From Lachnospiraceae bacterium (lineage in GTDB: Bacteria > Bacillota > Clostridia > Lachnospirales > Lachnospiraceae), in NCBI GenBank assembly GCA_022779165.1, contig JALFTO010000068.1, positions 1 through 40,426 of the forward strand: DNA of 40,426 bases, in the 5' to 3' direction. Shown in pieces: positions 9,467-18,861 of this stretch. The notes beneath the pieces are model-generated. The model saw only the letters and a list, made by a program, of their open reading frames with translations, ran no database searches and had not been told where the DNA came from. The first letter of the stretch is position 1. Each line of letters opens with the position of its first letter. The position numbers and the translations under genes were made by a program.

Positions 9467-10108
9467 CTATCTCTTCACACTGACTGCCGTTCCGTCTCCC
9501 AGCGTAAGAATCACTGTCTCCAACCCGGCATTGTGCTTGATCTCATATAAGTATTCCCGCATTCTGGCATGTATGGTTCTGTTGCGTCTGGTCACGGCAA
9601 AGCGGGATTCTATAATGTCACCGTCCTGCAGCACATTGTCAGAGATCAGCACTCCTCCCTGTGGCAGGAGTCTTAAGACCTCCGGCAAAAAATGGATGTA
9701 CTGTCCCTTGGCAGCATCCATAAAGATCATGTCATACGGGCCTTCCAGTTCCTTTAGGATCTGCGTGGCATCGCCTTCTAACAGCGTGATTCTGTCCTCC
9801 CTGCCGGCTTTCTTAAAATTCTCCTTTGCCAGGGGAATCCTTTTTTCATACTTTTCTATCGTTGTGATATGGCAGTCGTCAGGCGCATATTCACTCATAA
9901 AAAGAGCAGAAAAACCAATGGCGGTTCCCACTTCCAGGATCTTTCTCGGACTGTTCATGGCAAGCAGCACCCTGAGCAGACTCTGCATCTCCCTCCGTAT
10001 GATCGGCACATCGGTTTTTTTCGCATATTGTTCCAATTCATTTAAATAGTCGGGATTCTCACTGTCCAGAGAATTGATAAAGGTCCTGATCCTGTCATCA
10101 TCCCTCAT
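9467..10108 (-). CDS. SAM-dependent O-methyltransferase (class I, caffeoyl-CoA OMT-like)
   Basis: ILEVGTAIGFSALFMSEYAP and DMIFMDAAKGQY motifs. Confidence 0.88.
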   Translation of the reverse strand: MRDDDRIRTFINSLDSENPDYLNELEQYAKKTDVPIIRREMQSLLRVLLAMNSPRKILEVGTAIGFSALFMSEYAPDDCHITTIEKYEKRIPLAKENFKKAGREDRITLLEGDATQILKELEGPYDMIFMDAAKGQYIHFLPEVLRLLPQGGVLISDNVLQDGDIIESRFAVTRRNRTIHARMREYLYEIKHNAGLETVILTLGDGTAVSVKR

Positions 10109-10497
10109 TCCATGCCCTCCGTCTCAGTCTCTCCATTTCCCGCCGCAAAGATCTCAAGCATCTCCTCCACCTTCATGGCAGTATTCAGATCGTAGGTTCC
10201 CGGCTGTATACCCTCCTCCAGACCGGAAAGCTTCTCCTGGATCACGAACAGTTTCGCATCCCTGATCAACCCGCGCTGCATAAGCATCTCCGCCACGTCC
10301 TGCGTACTGTCATGCTCTTCGATCGTAACAGTGACATCACGTCCCGGCTCGGCGTCCATGGGTTCCTCTCCGAATATCCGATATCCATAATCGTATGCCT
10401 CCACCGCATAGCGATAGACAAACATCAGAAAGACCGCTGTCACAACTACCTTGATCACTGTTCCGACTACAGCGCCCGCTATTTGTCTGCCTTCCAT
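10105..10497 (-). CDS. MltG/YceG-like N-terminal domain protein without catalytic domain
   Basis: TM helix followed by VTIEEHDSTQDVAEMLMQRGLIRDAKLFVIQEKLSGLEEGIQPGTYDLNTAMKVEEMLEIF, resembling the MltG LysM-like region; stops there. Confidence 0.65.
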   Translation of the reverse strand: MEGRQIAGAVVGTVIKVVVTAVFLMFVYRYAVEAYDYGYRIFGEEPMDAEPGRDVTVTIEEHDSTQDVAEMLMQRGLIRDAKLFVIQEKLSGLEEGIQPGTYDLNTAMKVEEMLEIFAAGNGETETEGME

Positions 10498-10518
10498 CCT
10501 GTTCTCCTTCTTTCTCCT

Positions 10519-10881
10519 CTACAGATCGAGGTCAATCGCCTCGGAAATCTGTGCATATACATTCTGTAGCATACGGCATACTGCCAGTTCATATTTCAGA
10601 TACTCATCCACCAGGGGGTCTGACCGGAATTTCTCGGATTCTGCCAATGTTTCATCCAGTCTGTCGTACAACTCTTCACCGGAATACTGCCGGTTCATCT
10701 CCATCGTCCTGTGGCGAAACTCATTGATCGCGCGTTCCAGTTCCGGCATCTGCCTGACCTTGTCCCTTAAGTCACAGTAGGTTCTGTACTCTTCCGTGTT
10801 TTTGATCGCCTCTGTCAGTTCCGCTGTCAATTCCTCTAATGTTCTCATTTCTGTCAACCCCCGCTGTATTTTATCAGACAT
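10519..10881 (-). CDS. YlbF family regulator
   Basis: Small helical protein with TEAIKNTEEYRTYCDLRDKVRQMPELERAINEFR; located next to RNase J. Confidence 0.78.
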   Translation of the reverse strand: MSDKIQRGLTEMRTLEELTAELTEAIKNTEEYRTYCDLRDKVRQMPELERAINEFRHRTMEMNRQYSGEELYDRLDETLAESEKFRSDPLVDEYLKYELAVCRMLQNVYAQISEAIDLDL

Positions 10882-12544
10882 CCATAATGATCGGCAGGAT
10901 CATGGGGCGGCGCTTCGTCTTTCTCCAGACAAAATCGCCCAGGGAATCCTTGATCACGGATTTGATCTTGCCCCAGTCACTGATCCCTCTGTCCAGACAG
11001 TTCTCAATACGCTCCTCGATGATCGCTCTCGCCTCATCCATCAGTTCATCAGACTCTCTGACATAGACAAACCCTCTGGATACGATATCGGGACCGGCTA
11101 CAAGCTGGTTGCCCACACCGTCCAATGCCAGCACCACGATCAGAATACCGTCCTCAGCCAGATGCTGTCTGTCTCTGAGCACAATATTGCCGACATCACC
11201 GACTCCGAGACCGTCCACCAGGATCGTGCCCACCGGAACCTTGCCGGTAACAACCGCGCTCTCCTCATCGAGTTCCAGCACATCGCCGGAACTCAAGATA
11301 AAGATATTGTCCTTATCAATACCGAGCTCCTGCGCCAGTCGTGCCTGTGCCTTCAGATGCTTATATTCCCCATGAACAGGGATCGCATACTTGGGGCGCA
11401 CCAGCGTATAGATCAGTTTGATCTCCTCCTGACAGGCATGCCCCGACACATGGGTATCCTGGAAGATTACATCGGCTCCCTTAGCAAACAACTCGTTGAT
11501 CACCTTTGACACAGCCTTCTCATTGCCGGGAATCGGGTTTGAGGAAAAGATTACCGTGTCGCCCGGCTTGATCGAAATCTTCTTATGCACGTTGCTTGCC
11601 ATACGACTGAGTGCCGCCATACTCTCTCCCTGACTTCCGGTCGTGATCACAACCATCTTCTCGTCGGGATAATTCTTCATCTGTTCGATATCGATCAGTG
11701 TATTCTCCGGAATATTGATCCGGTTCAGATTCTGGGCAATCTCGATGATATTGACCATACTCCTGCCTTCAACCACTACCTTGCGGTCAAAACGGCATGC
11801 GGAGTTAATGATCTGCTGCACCCTGTCCACATTGGAAGCAAAGGTCGCGATGATGATACGCGTATTTTTATGCTCCGCAAAGATCGTGTCAAACGTTCTG
11901 CCAAGCGTCTTTTCCGACTGGGTAAAGCCGGGGCGCTCCGCATTGGTACTGTCACACATGAGTGCCAGCACGCCCTTTTTACCGATCTCCGCAAATCTCT
12001 GCAGGTCGATGGCATCCCCGTACACCGGCGTATAATCCACCTTGAAATCTCCCGTGTGCACCACGATTCCCGCAGGGGAATAGATCGCAAGCGCCGCAGC
12101 GTCCACGATACTGTGATTTGTCTTGATATATTCGATCCGGAACTGTCCCAGATTAATGGACTGTCCGAATTTGACCACCTTACGCTTTGTGACCTTGAGC
12201 AGATCATGCTCCTTCAGCTTATTCTCAATAATGCCCATCGTCAGCTTGGTCGCATAGATCGGGACATTCAACTCCTTGAGCACATAGGGCAGCGCACCGA
12301 TATGATCCTCATGTCCGTGCGTGATCATAAAGGCCTTTACCTTGTCCTGATTCTCCTTCAGATAAGTAATATCGGGAATGACCATATCGATTCCCAGCAT
12401 ATCATCATCCGGGAAGGACAGACCACAGTCCACCACAATAATACTGTCTTCGTACTCAAAGGCAGTAATGTTCATACCGATCTGTTCCAGACCTCCAAGC
12501 GGAATAATCTTCAGTCTGGATCCGCTATTCTCTTTTTTCTTCAA
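10874..12544 (-). CDS. rnj: Ribonuclease J, TTG start
   Basis: MBL/beta-CASP motifs: ITHGHEDHIGALPYVL, HTGDFKVDYTP, PVHGEYKHL. Confidence 0.93.
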   Translation of the reverse strand: MKKKENSGSRLKIIPLGGLEQIGMNITAFEYEDSIIVVDCGLSFPDDDMLGIDMVIPDITYLKENQDKVKAFMITHGHEDHIGALPYVLKELNVPIYATKLTMGIIENKLKEHDLLKVTKRKVVKFGQSINLGQFRIEYIKTNHSIVDAAALAIYSPAGIVVHTGDFKVDYTPVYGDAIDLQRFAEIGKKGVLALMCDSTNAERPGFTQSEKTLGRTFDTIFAEHKNTRIIIATFASNVDRVQQIINSACRFDRKVVVEGRSMVNIIEIAQNLNRINIPENTLIDIEQMKNYPDEKMVVITTGSQGESMAALSRMASNVHKKISIKPGDTVIFSSNPIPGNEKAVSKVINELFAKGADVIFQDTHVSGHACQEEIKLIYTLVRPKYAIPVHGEYKHLKAQARLAQELGIDKDNIFILSSGDVLELDEESAVVTGKVPVGTILVDGLGVGDVGNIVLRDRQHLAEDGILIVVLALDGVGNQLVAGPDIVSRGFVYVRESDELMDEARAIIEERIENCLDRGISDWGKIKSVIKDSLGDFVWRKTKRRPMILPIIMDV

Positions 12545-12714
12545 CTTAAATCTACCTCCACATTCTTCTTGCGAATGTGCAGAGCCTTACAGTTGCATCC
12601 GGCAATGGATCACTCCATCCACACAAAGCAGGAATGCCAGTCCGTTTCTCTGTCCGCGCTTCCCCTGTCTGGGACATCGAAAACTGCCATTCTGTCCTGT
12701 CTGTCCGGCCAAAA

Positions 12715-12972
12715 CTATGATTCCAGCTCCACATCATCCAATATTTTTTCAAACATTTCCGCAACGGCGGAAAGTTCTTCATCCTCTGTTACGATCTCAT
12801 AGACGCTCTCGCTGTCCGTGGGAGACGCCGTATCCTTTAAGATCAGTGCCTCTCCGTCCCCCTCTTCTGTGTCTGTTACCAATATATAATTCCTGCCGGC
12901 GATGGTCGTCTGCTCCAACACATAAAACTCAACGGATCCTCCGTCATCCGGCGTAAATACGATCTTTTCCAA
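12715..12972 (-). CDS. DUF1292 domain protein
   Basis: GGSVEFYVLEQTTIAGRNYILVTDTEEGDGEALILKD; position next to ruvX/ireB. Confidence 0.83.
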   Translation of the reverse strand: MEKIVFTPDDGGSVEFYVLEQTTIAGRNYILVTDTEEGDGEALILKDTASPTDSESVYEIVTEDEELSAVAEMFEKILDDVELES

Positions 12973-12975
12973 GTT

Positions 12976-13407
12976 CTATTCTCCTCTGTGCTGCAGCGAA
13001 TCCAGATATCCCTGTAAGATAAACACCGCTGCAAGTTTATCCACATATTCTTTCCTGTTTTCCCTGCGGATCCCCGCCTCGATCATCGCCCTGTCGGCGG
13101 CCACCGTGGTCAGTCGTTCGTCCCACATCGTCACGGGAAGTCCGGTGCGCCTCTCCAGTTTATCCTTGAATTCCAGGGACTTCTGTGCACGTTCTCCCAC
13201 AGTATCATTCATATTCTTGGGGAATCCCAGCACGATCTCTTCCACCTGATACTCTACGATCAGTTCTTCCAGCCTCGAAAGCGTATGCCGCAGCATACTC
13301 TCCCGCTCCCTGCGGATAATCTCGATTCCCTGCGCTGTGATCCCAAGGGGATCGCTGATCGCCACTCCCACTGTCCTGGAACCAAAATCCAATCCCATGA
13401 TCCTCAT
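12976..13407 (-). CDS. ruvX: Holliday junction resolvase RuvX/YqgF
   Basis: [49 protein letters not shown]. Confidence 0.93.
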   Translation of the reverse strand: MRIMGLDFGSRTVGVAISDPLGITAQGIEIIRRERESMLRHTLSRLEELIVEYQVEEIVLGFPKNMNDTVGERAQKSLEFKDKLERRTGLPVTMWDERLTTVAADRAMIEAGIRRENRKEYVDKLAAVFILQGYLDSLQHRGE

Positions 13408-13411
13408 ACGT

Positions 13412-13684
13412 CTACTTCCAATGATTATTCTTAATGTATTCTGTCAGGAGTTCCTCCACCAGTTCGTCGCGCTCCACCTTCATGATCAGGCTTCTGGCGT
13501 TCTTATGGCTGGTGATATAGGTAGGATCCCCGGACATGATATATCCCACAATCTGATTGACGGGATTATAACCCTTTTCAGTCAGCGCCTCGTACACCGT
13601 GGACAGTACAATCTTCACTCCCGTTTCCGGCTCTGCCTCCACTTTAAAAAATTGTGTGTTTCCCAAATCCTGATCCTGCATCAT
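13412..13684 (-). CDS. IreB family regulatory phosphoprotein
   Basis: [35 protein letters not shown] matches the IreB/DUF965 core. Confidence 0.9.
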   Translation of the reverse strand: MMQDQDLGNTQFFKVEAEPETGVKIVLSTVYEALTEKGYNPVNQIVGYIMSGDPTYITSHKNARSLIMKVERDELVEELLTEYIKNNHWK

Positions 13685-13811
13685 ATCATTTCCTCACATT
13701 GTCCCACAGCCGGCACGGCAGTCAGAAAACGCGCCGGACAGTTATCATAAGTCGTTGTTTCCTTTACATAACACAAGTTTTCCATTATCTTACTCTATTT
13801 AAACGGAAAAT

Positions 13812-15152
13812 TCAACCTTGCCGATTCATAATCAGCATACTTTCCCCCATAAATCCCTCTGCCCTGCCTGTGATTATACGGTTGGAGAGATTCTCCTGTG
13901 TCTCAAGAGCCACCTTCACATATTCTTTGGTATGGCCGGTCATATAACTTTTGCCGTCAATCACAGCCGGCTCCTCCATCAGTACCTCCACCGTTCTGCC
14001 GATAAAATGCTGCCGGAATCTGCGGGACTGTTCCCGTTCAAGTGAAAGGAGGATATTGCTGCGCTCCGTCTTAATCTCATCCTTCACCTGATCCTTCATC
14101 TTCGCTGCATTTGTTCCCTGCCGCCTGGAATATTTGAACACATGCATCTCGTAAAAGTCCACCTTTTCCAAAAAAGCGCGCGTAATCTCAAATTCTTCCT
14201 CCGTCTCCCCCGGGAATCCGACGATCACATCCGTCGTGATGGCGGGCATATCATAAATCTGTCTGAGCAGTTCCACCTTTTCATAGTATTCACTTGCCAG
14301 ATAATGCCTATTCATCCTTTTTAAGGTATCGTCACATCCGCTCTGCAGCGACAGATGGAAATGCGGGCACACCTTGGGCAGCGCCTTCAGGCCCTCCGCA
14401 AACTCCCGCGTGATGATCCGTGGCTCCAGCGATCCCAGCCTGATGCGTTTCAATCCCTCTATCCCGTGGAGCTCTCTGATCAGGGAGAGCAGATCGGCTC
14501 CCTCCAGATCGATCCCGTAGGAACTGATATGGATACCCGTCAGCACGACCTCCTGATATCCCGCTTCCACAAGTGCTGCAGCCTCACTGATCACATCCGA
14601 CGGCCGGCGGCTCCTGACTCTGCCTCTGGCAAACGGGATGATACAGTAGGAGCAGAACTGATTGCAGCCGTCCTGGATCTTGATATAGGCTCTGGTGTGA
14701 TCCGCCGTCCTCTTAAGCTGCATCTCCTCATACTCCACCGGTCTGCCCAGATCCGGAATCGTGGTGTTTCCGAACGTTTTATCTATGGATCTGCGGTTTT
14801 CTTCCCGCTCCCGCAAATATTCTTCCAAAATGGGAACCAGATCCTTTTTCTTGTTATTTCCGATCGCAAGATCGATCGCTTCGTCCTTTTCCACCGTCTC
14901 CCTGCCGGTCTGCACATAGCAGCCGACCGCCACGACAACAGCGTCCGGATTCTGTTTTTTGGCCCTGTGCAGCATCTGACGGCTCTTGCGGTCGGCAATG
15001 TTGGTAACCGTACAGGTATTGATGATATAGATGTCGGCAGTCTCGTCAAAAGGTACAATTTTATATCCTTTGTCTTGTAACATTTGCTGTATCGCATCCA
15101 GCTCATAGGAATTCACTTTGCAGCCCAAATTGTGCAATGCTACACTTTTCAT
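13812..15152 (-). CDS. mtaB: tRNA (N6-L-threonylcarbamoyladenosine(37)-C2)-methylthiotransferase MtaB
   Basis: NLGCKVNSYE, CNQFCSYCIIPFARGRVRSR radical SAM motif. Confidence 0.92.
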   Translation of the reverse strand: MKSVALHNLGCKVNSYELDAIQQMLQDKGYKIVPFDETADIYIINTCTVTNIADRKSRQMLHRAKKQNPDAVVVAVGCYVQTGRETVEKDEAIDLAIGNNKKKDLVPILEEYLREREENRRSIDKTFGNTTIPDLGRPVEYEEMQLKRTADHTRAYIKIQDGCNQFCSYCIIPFARGRVRSRRPSDVISEAAALVEAGYQEVVLTGIHISSYGIDLEGADLLSLIRELHGIEGLKRIRLGSLEPRIITREFAEGLKALPKVCPHFHLSLQSGCDDTLKRMNRHYLASEYYEKVELLRQIYDMPAITTDVIVGFPGETEEEFEITRAFLEKVDFYEMHVFKYSRRQGTNAAKMKDQVKDEIKTERSNILLSLEREQSRRFRQHFIGRTVEVLMEEPAVIDGKSYMTGHTKEYVKVALETQENLSNRIITGRAEGFMGESMLIMNRQG

Positions 15153-15185
15153 ACGTTTCCTTTCTTTTTTTGTGCTGTTTGTTTA

Positions 15186-15214
15186 TTGACTTTTCATCCT
15201 GTTCCCTTTAGTAT
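15186..15214 (+). promoter_or_regulatory. Putative sigma-A promoter (TTGACT-N17-TAGTAT) for HPr-like gene
   Basis: Near-consensus hexamers with 17-bp spacing, upstream of AAAGGAGGT and ATG. Confidence 0.7.
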
Positions 15215-15255
15215 AAAGGTAAACAATGGGAGTAAATTTAAAAGGAGGTATTCCA

Positions 15256-15486
15256 ATGAAAACAGTACAGATTTCTTTAAATTCTATTGATAAGGTAAAA
15301 TCTTTCGTTAACGATATTACCAAGTTTGATTATGACTTTGATCTGGTATCCGGCAGATACGTTATCGACGCTAAATCCATCATGGGTATTTTCAGTTTGG
15401 ATCTTTCCAAGCCGATCGATCTTAACATCCATGCCGAAGATGACATCGATTCTGTCATGGAAACATTGAAGCCGTACATGATCTAG
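15256..15486 (+). CDS. HPr-like protein retaining the KSIMG (Ser46) motif but lacking the His15 motif
   Basis: RBS AAAGGAGG before ATG at 15256; DAKSIMGIFSLDLSKPIDLNIHAE matches the HPr core; no HARPA. Confidence 0.8.
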   Translation: MKTVQISLNSIDKVKSFVNDITKFDYDFDLVSGRYVIDAKSIMGIFSLDLSKPIDLNIHAEDDIDSVMETLKPYMI

Positions 15487-15533
15487 TATCGTCAGACATA
15501 ATATCGCGCAATTGATTACAATCTGTGCAAATT

Positions 15534-15564
15534 AGTACCCTGTCACTGACAGGGTACTTTTTCT
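15534..15564 (+). terminator. Intrinsic terminator of HPr-like gene
   Basis: AGTACCCTGTC-ACT-GACAGGGTACT then TTTTC. Confidence 0.85.
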
Positions 15565-15571
15565 ATGCACT

Positions 15572-16750
15572 CTATTCCACAACGATCACTTCATCCGTAT
15601 CGAGTGCGGTCTGCACCAGCTCATCGATCTTTTCACTCAGGTTCTGCTCATGCTTTTTGATGATGCCGAGATTCGGTTTTGTCACCGGATGCTTTGCCAC
15701 AAAGATCGTGCAGCAATCCTCATAAGGGAGCACCGATGTCTCATACGTGTTAATCTTTTCCGAAATATCCACGATCTCCTGCTTGTCCATACCGATCAGC
15801 GGCCGGAATACCGGCAGCCTACACACCTCATTTGTCACTGCAAGACTCTGCATGGTCTGGGAAGCCACCTGTCCGATGCTCTCACCGGTGATCAGCCCCA
15901 GGCAATCTGTCTCCTCTGCAATATGCTCCGCGATCTTCATCATATAGCGGCGCATGATGATCGTCAGTTCATCATGGGGACATTTGTCATAAATGTAGAG
16001 CTGAATGTCCGTAAAGTTGATCACATGCAGATGAATGGGACCCGCATACCGGGAAACCAGTTTCGCGAGATCGACAACCTTCTGCTTGGCGCGCTCGCTG
16101 GTATAGGGCGGCGCATGAAAATACACCGCATCGATCTTAACGCCCCTCTTTGCGATCATATAGCCTGCCACCGGGGAATCAATTCCCCCGGACAGCAGGA
16201 GCATGCCCTTGCCGTTCGTTCCGACAGGCATCCCTCCCGGTCCGGGTATGATCTCCGAGTAGATATATATTTTTTCCCGCACTTCAACCGTAAGCAGAAT
16301 ATCAGGATGATGCACATCCACTTTCATCTGTGGGAACGCGTCCAGTATGATGCCGCCCATCTCCATATTGATCTCGACGGAATCCATGGGATAATCTTTC
16401 CTGGATCTGCGCGCCGCCACCTTAAAGGTCTTATTCTTATCCGGATAAACCTTCTCAATATAAGCGATCACATCCCGTGCAAGCTGTTCAAATCCCTTGT
16501 CCTCCACCACTACCACAGGACAGATCCCGGAGATGCCGAACACCGTCTTCATCTGTTCCACCGCCTCGTCAAAGTCGAACTCAGACAAGGCATCCACAAA
16601 GATCCTTCCCTGTGTCTTGTGTACATGGAATTCACCGTCACACCGACCGAGTGCAATCCTGATCTGGCGCACCAGTGCATCCTCAAAAAGGTACCGGTTC
16701 TTTCCCTTGATACCGATTTCCGCATATTTGATCAAAAATGAAGTGAACAT
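15572..16750 (-). CDS. thiI: tRNA 4-thiouridine synthetase ThiI
   Basis: THUMP domain plus LLLSGGIDSPVAGYMIAKRG PP-loop. Confidence 0.94.
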   Translation of the reverse strand: MFTSFLIKYAEIGIKGKNRYLFEDALVRQIRIALGRCDGEFHVHKTQGRIFVDALSEFDFDEAVEQMKTVFGISGICPVVVVEDKGFEQLARDVIAYIEKVYPDKNKTFKVAARRSRKDYPMDSVEINMEMGGIILDAFPQMKVDVHHPDILLTVEVREKIYIYSEIIPGPGGMPVGTNGKGMLLLSGGIDSPVAGYMIAKRGVKIDAVYFHAPPYTSERAKQKVVDLAKLVSRYAGPIHLHVINFTDIQLYIYDKCPHDELTIIMRRYMMKIAEHIAEETDCLGLITGESIGQVASQTMQSLAVTNEVCRLPVFRPLIGMDKQEIVDISEKINTYETSVLPYEDCCTIFVAKHPVTKPNLGIIKKHEQNLSEKIDELVQTALDTDEVIVVE

Positions 16751-16818
16751 ATCTTTCTCCCTAAGGTGTATTATGATAAAACATCTGGTTTCCGCATACG
16801 TCTGTTGACAAAAACAAA

Positions 16819-17982
16819 CTATCTGCGCGTGTATCTCCTGAGCATGGGAACGATCTCATACAGATTCTGCAATGTGTATTCAATCTCCTCCTGCGTTGTA
16901 AACACAGACATACTGAACCGCAGCGTGGAATCGAGCAGCTCCTTCTCAAGCCCGATCGCCCTCAGTGTGTCGGAAGCTTTCGCCGCCTTGTTGGAGGCGC
17001 AGGCGCTTCCGGCCGACACATAGATTCCTTTATCCTCCAATGCATGAAGCAGAACTTCACTGCGCACTCCCCGGAAGGATACACTTATGATATGAGGCGC
17101 CCCGTCACGCACATCAGGCCCGTTCACTCTCACATCCGGAATCCGGCGCACTCCTTCGACAAACTTCTCCTTCAGACAGTACATCTGCTCGCATTCCCTG
17201 CCAAGATCGCTGTAAATCTGCTCAGCAGCCTGTGCCAGCCCCGCAATGCCGGGCACATTCTCCGTACCGGAGCGCATCCCTGCCTGCTGCCCGCCACCGT
17301 AAACAATGGGGTTGACCTTCGCTCGCTCATTCTTATATAAGAAACCGATTCCTTTCGGTCCGTGGATCTTATGACCGCTGACCGAAAGCAGATCAATGTG
17401 CATCCGTTTCGGATAGATCCGGTCTTTGCCATATCCCTGTACGGCATCCACATGAAACAGTGCGGACGGACTCAATTCCTTGATGAGCGCTCCCGCCTCC
17501 GCCACGGGCTGTCTGGCTCCGATCTCATTATTGGTGTGCATCATGGATACCAGAATCGTATCCGGCGTCAAAGCCTCGCGCAAGTCTTCCGGACGGATCA
17601 CACCCGTCTCGTCCACCGGCAGGTATGTGACCCGAAAGCCCAGATCCTCCAGATACGATGCCGTCTGCAGGACAGCCGGATGTTCAATCTGCGTCGTGAT
17701 GATATGGTTCCCTGCTCTGCGGTTCGCCATCGCAGCGCCGATCAGCGCCATATTGTCCGCCTCTGTGCCGCCCGAGGTAAAGATGATCTCCTTGGGATTT
17801 ACTTTGAGCGTTCCGGCAATCACTTCTCTGGCATGACGAACATACTGCTCCGCCTCCACACCCTTCATATGCATGCTCGAAGGATTCCCATAATCGCTCA
17901 ACATCACCCGTGTCACAATCTGTGCCACACTGTCATAACATTTTGTAGTGGCGGAATTGTCTAAATATACTTCCTTTATCAT
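16819..17982 (-). CDS. Cysteine desulfurase (NifS/IscS-like)
   Basis: EVYLDNSATTK, HVDAVQGYGK, SVSGHKIHGPKGIGFLY, SAGSACASNKA; the conserved N-terminus suggests the start at 17982. Confidence 0.92.
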   Translation of the reverse strand: MIKEVYLDNSATTKCYDSVAQIVTRVMLSDYGNPSSMHMKGVEAEQYVRHAREVIAGTLKVNPKEIIFTSGGTEADNMALIGAAMANRRAGNHIITTQIEHPAVLQTASYLEDLGFRVTYLPVDETGVIRPEDLREALTPDTILVSMMHTNNEIGARQPVAEAGALIKELSPSALFHVDAVQGYGKDRIYPKRMHIDLLSVSGHKIHGPKGIGFLYKNERAKVNPIVYGGGQQAGMRSGTENVPGIAGLAQAAEQIYSDLGRECEQMYCLKEKFVEGVRRIPDVRVNGPDVRDGAPHIISVSFRGVRSEVLLHALEDKGIYVSAGSACASNKAAKASDTLRAIGLEKELLDSTLRFSMSVFTTQEEIEYTLQNLYEIVPMLRRYTRR

Positions 17983-17988
17983 AGATCC

Positions 17989-18020
17989 GTAACCATTTCC
18001 CATACAGAGCAAATGGTTAC
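17989..18020 (-). promoter_or_regulatory. Perfect 10-bp stem-loop between RBS and start codon of the cysteine desulfurase
   Basis: Minus strand AAAGGAG[GTAACCATTT-N12-AAATGGTTAC]GGATCTATG. Confidence 0.6.
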
Positions 18021-18054
18021 CTCCTTTCATGTTTCGACAATATCTTAGTTTATA

Positions 18055-18801
18055 TTATGCGTTCCCTTCCAGTTGGTACATTATCCATGACAGCATTGTA
18101 AATCCTGCCGTCTCTGTCCGCAGGATACGCTTCCCCATGGTGACCGGAATAATGCCCGCCTCCATTGCAAGCTGTATCTCGGATTCCTCAAAGCCGCCCT
18201 CCGGGCCGATAAATACGGCAACTTCCTGGCCTGGCTCTATGCTCTCTATCAGTTCTCTTGTATGCGCCATTCCCTCGGCCAGCTCATACGGAATACATTT
18301 CACCTGCATATTCCGGGCATAGCCGACCGCTTCCCGCATTGTCATCACACTGGCAACCTCCGGAACGATCCGCCTCTTACTCTGCTTTGCCGCCGCTTCC
18401 GCGATCGCCTGCCATCTGGCAAGTTTTCCCTTTGCCTTCTTTGTATCCAGCTTTACCACCGAACGCTTCGTCGCAACGGGAATCACCTGATATGCCCCGA
18501 GTTCCACCGCTTTCTGAATGATCAGTTCCATCTTGTCCGCCTTAGGCAGCCCCTGGAACAGATACACTCTGGACGGCAGTTCCAACCCGTCCTCCTTGAC
18601 AAAGCGAAGCGTACAGATCACCTGATCATCCCGAAACTCCGCAATGCCACATCTGTATTCTTTTCCGTCCACGCCGTTGCTCACTGCAATCTCGTCTCCC
18701 GGCTGCATGCGAAGCACATTTTTGATGTGATTCACATCACCGCCCGTGATCACGATCGTCTTGTCCTGTATCTGCTCCGGCTCCACAAAAAACTGATACA
18801 T
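18055..18801 (-). CDS. rsmE: 16S rRNA m3U1498 methyltransferase RsmE
   Basis: VFIGPEGGFEESEIQLA, GKRILRTETAGFTMLSWIMYQ. Confidence 0.92.
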   Translation of the reverse strand: MYQFFVEPEQIQDKTIVITGGDVNHIKNVLRMQPGDEIAVSNGVDGKEYRCGIAEFRDDQVICTLRFVKEDGLELPSRVYLFQGLPKADKMELIIQKAVELGAYQVIPVATKRSVVKLDTKKAKGKLARWQAIAEAAAKQSKRRIVPEVASVMTMREAVGYARNMQVKCIPYELAEGMAHTRELIESIEPGQEVAVFIGPEGGFEESEIQLAMEAGIIPVTMGKRILRTETAGFTMLSWIMYQLEGNA

Positions 18802-18861
18802 TATTCACTCAGGCTGACGCCTGCCTCCTGTCTGATCTCCGAATCCGTTCCGGCCGCCGGA

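Noticed and set aside
9093-10049. 318-aa plus-strand ORF opposite U32 peptidase and O-methyltransferase
   Set aside because: Antisense shadow ORF spanning two genes.
11585-12802. 405-aa plus-strand ORF opposite RNase J
   Set aside because: Antisense shadow ORF; runs across the RNase J start and into the DUF1292 gene.
15650-16741. 363-aa plus-strand ORF opposite thiI
   Set aside because: Antisense shadow ORF with His/Arg/Ile-rich composition and no motifs.
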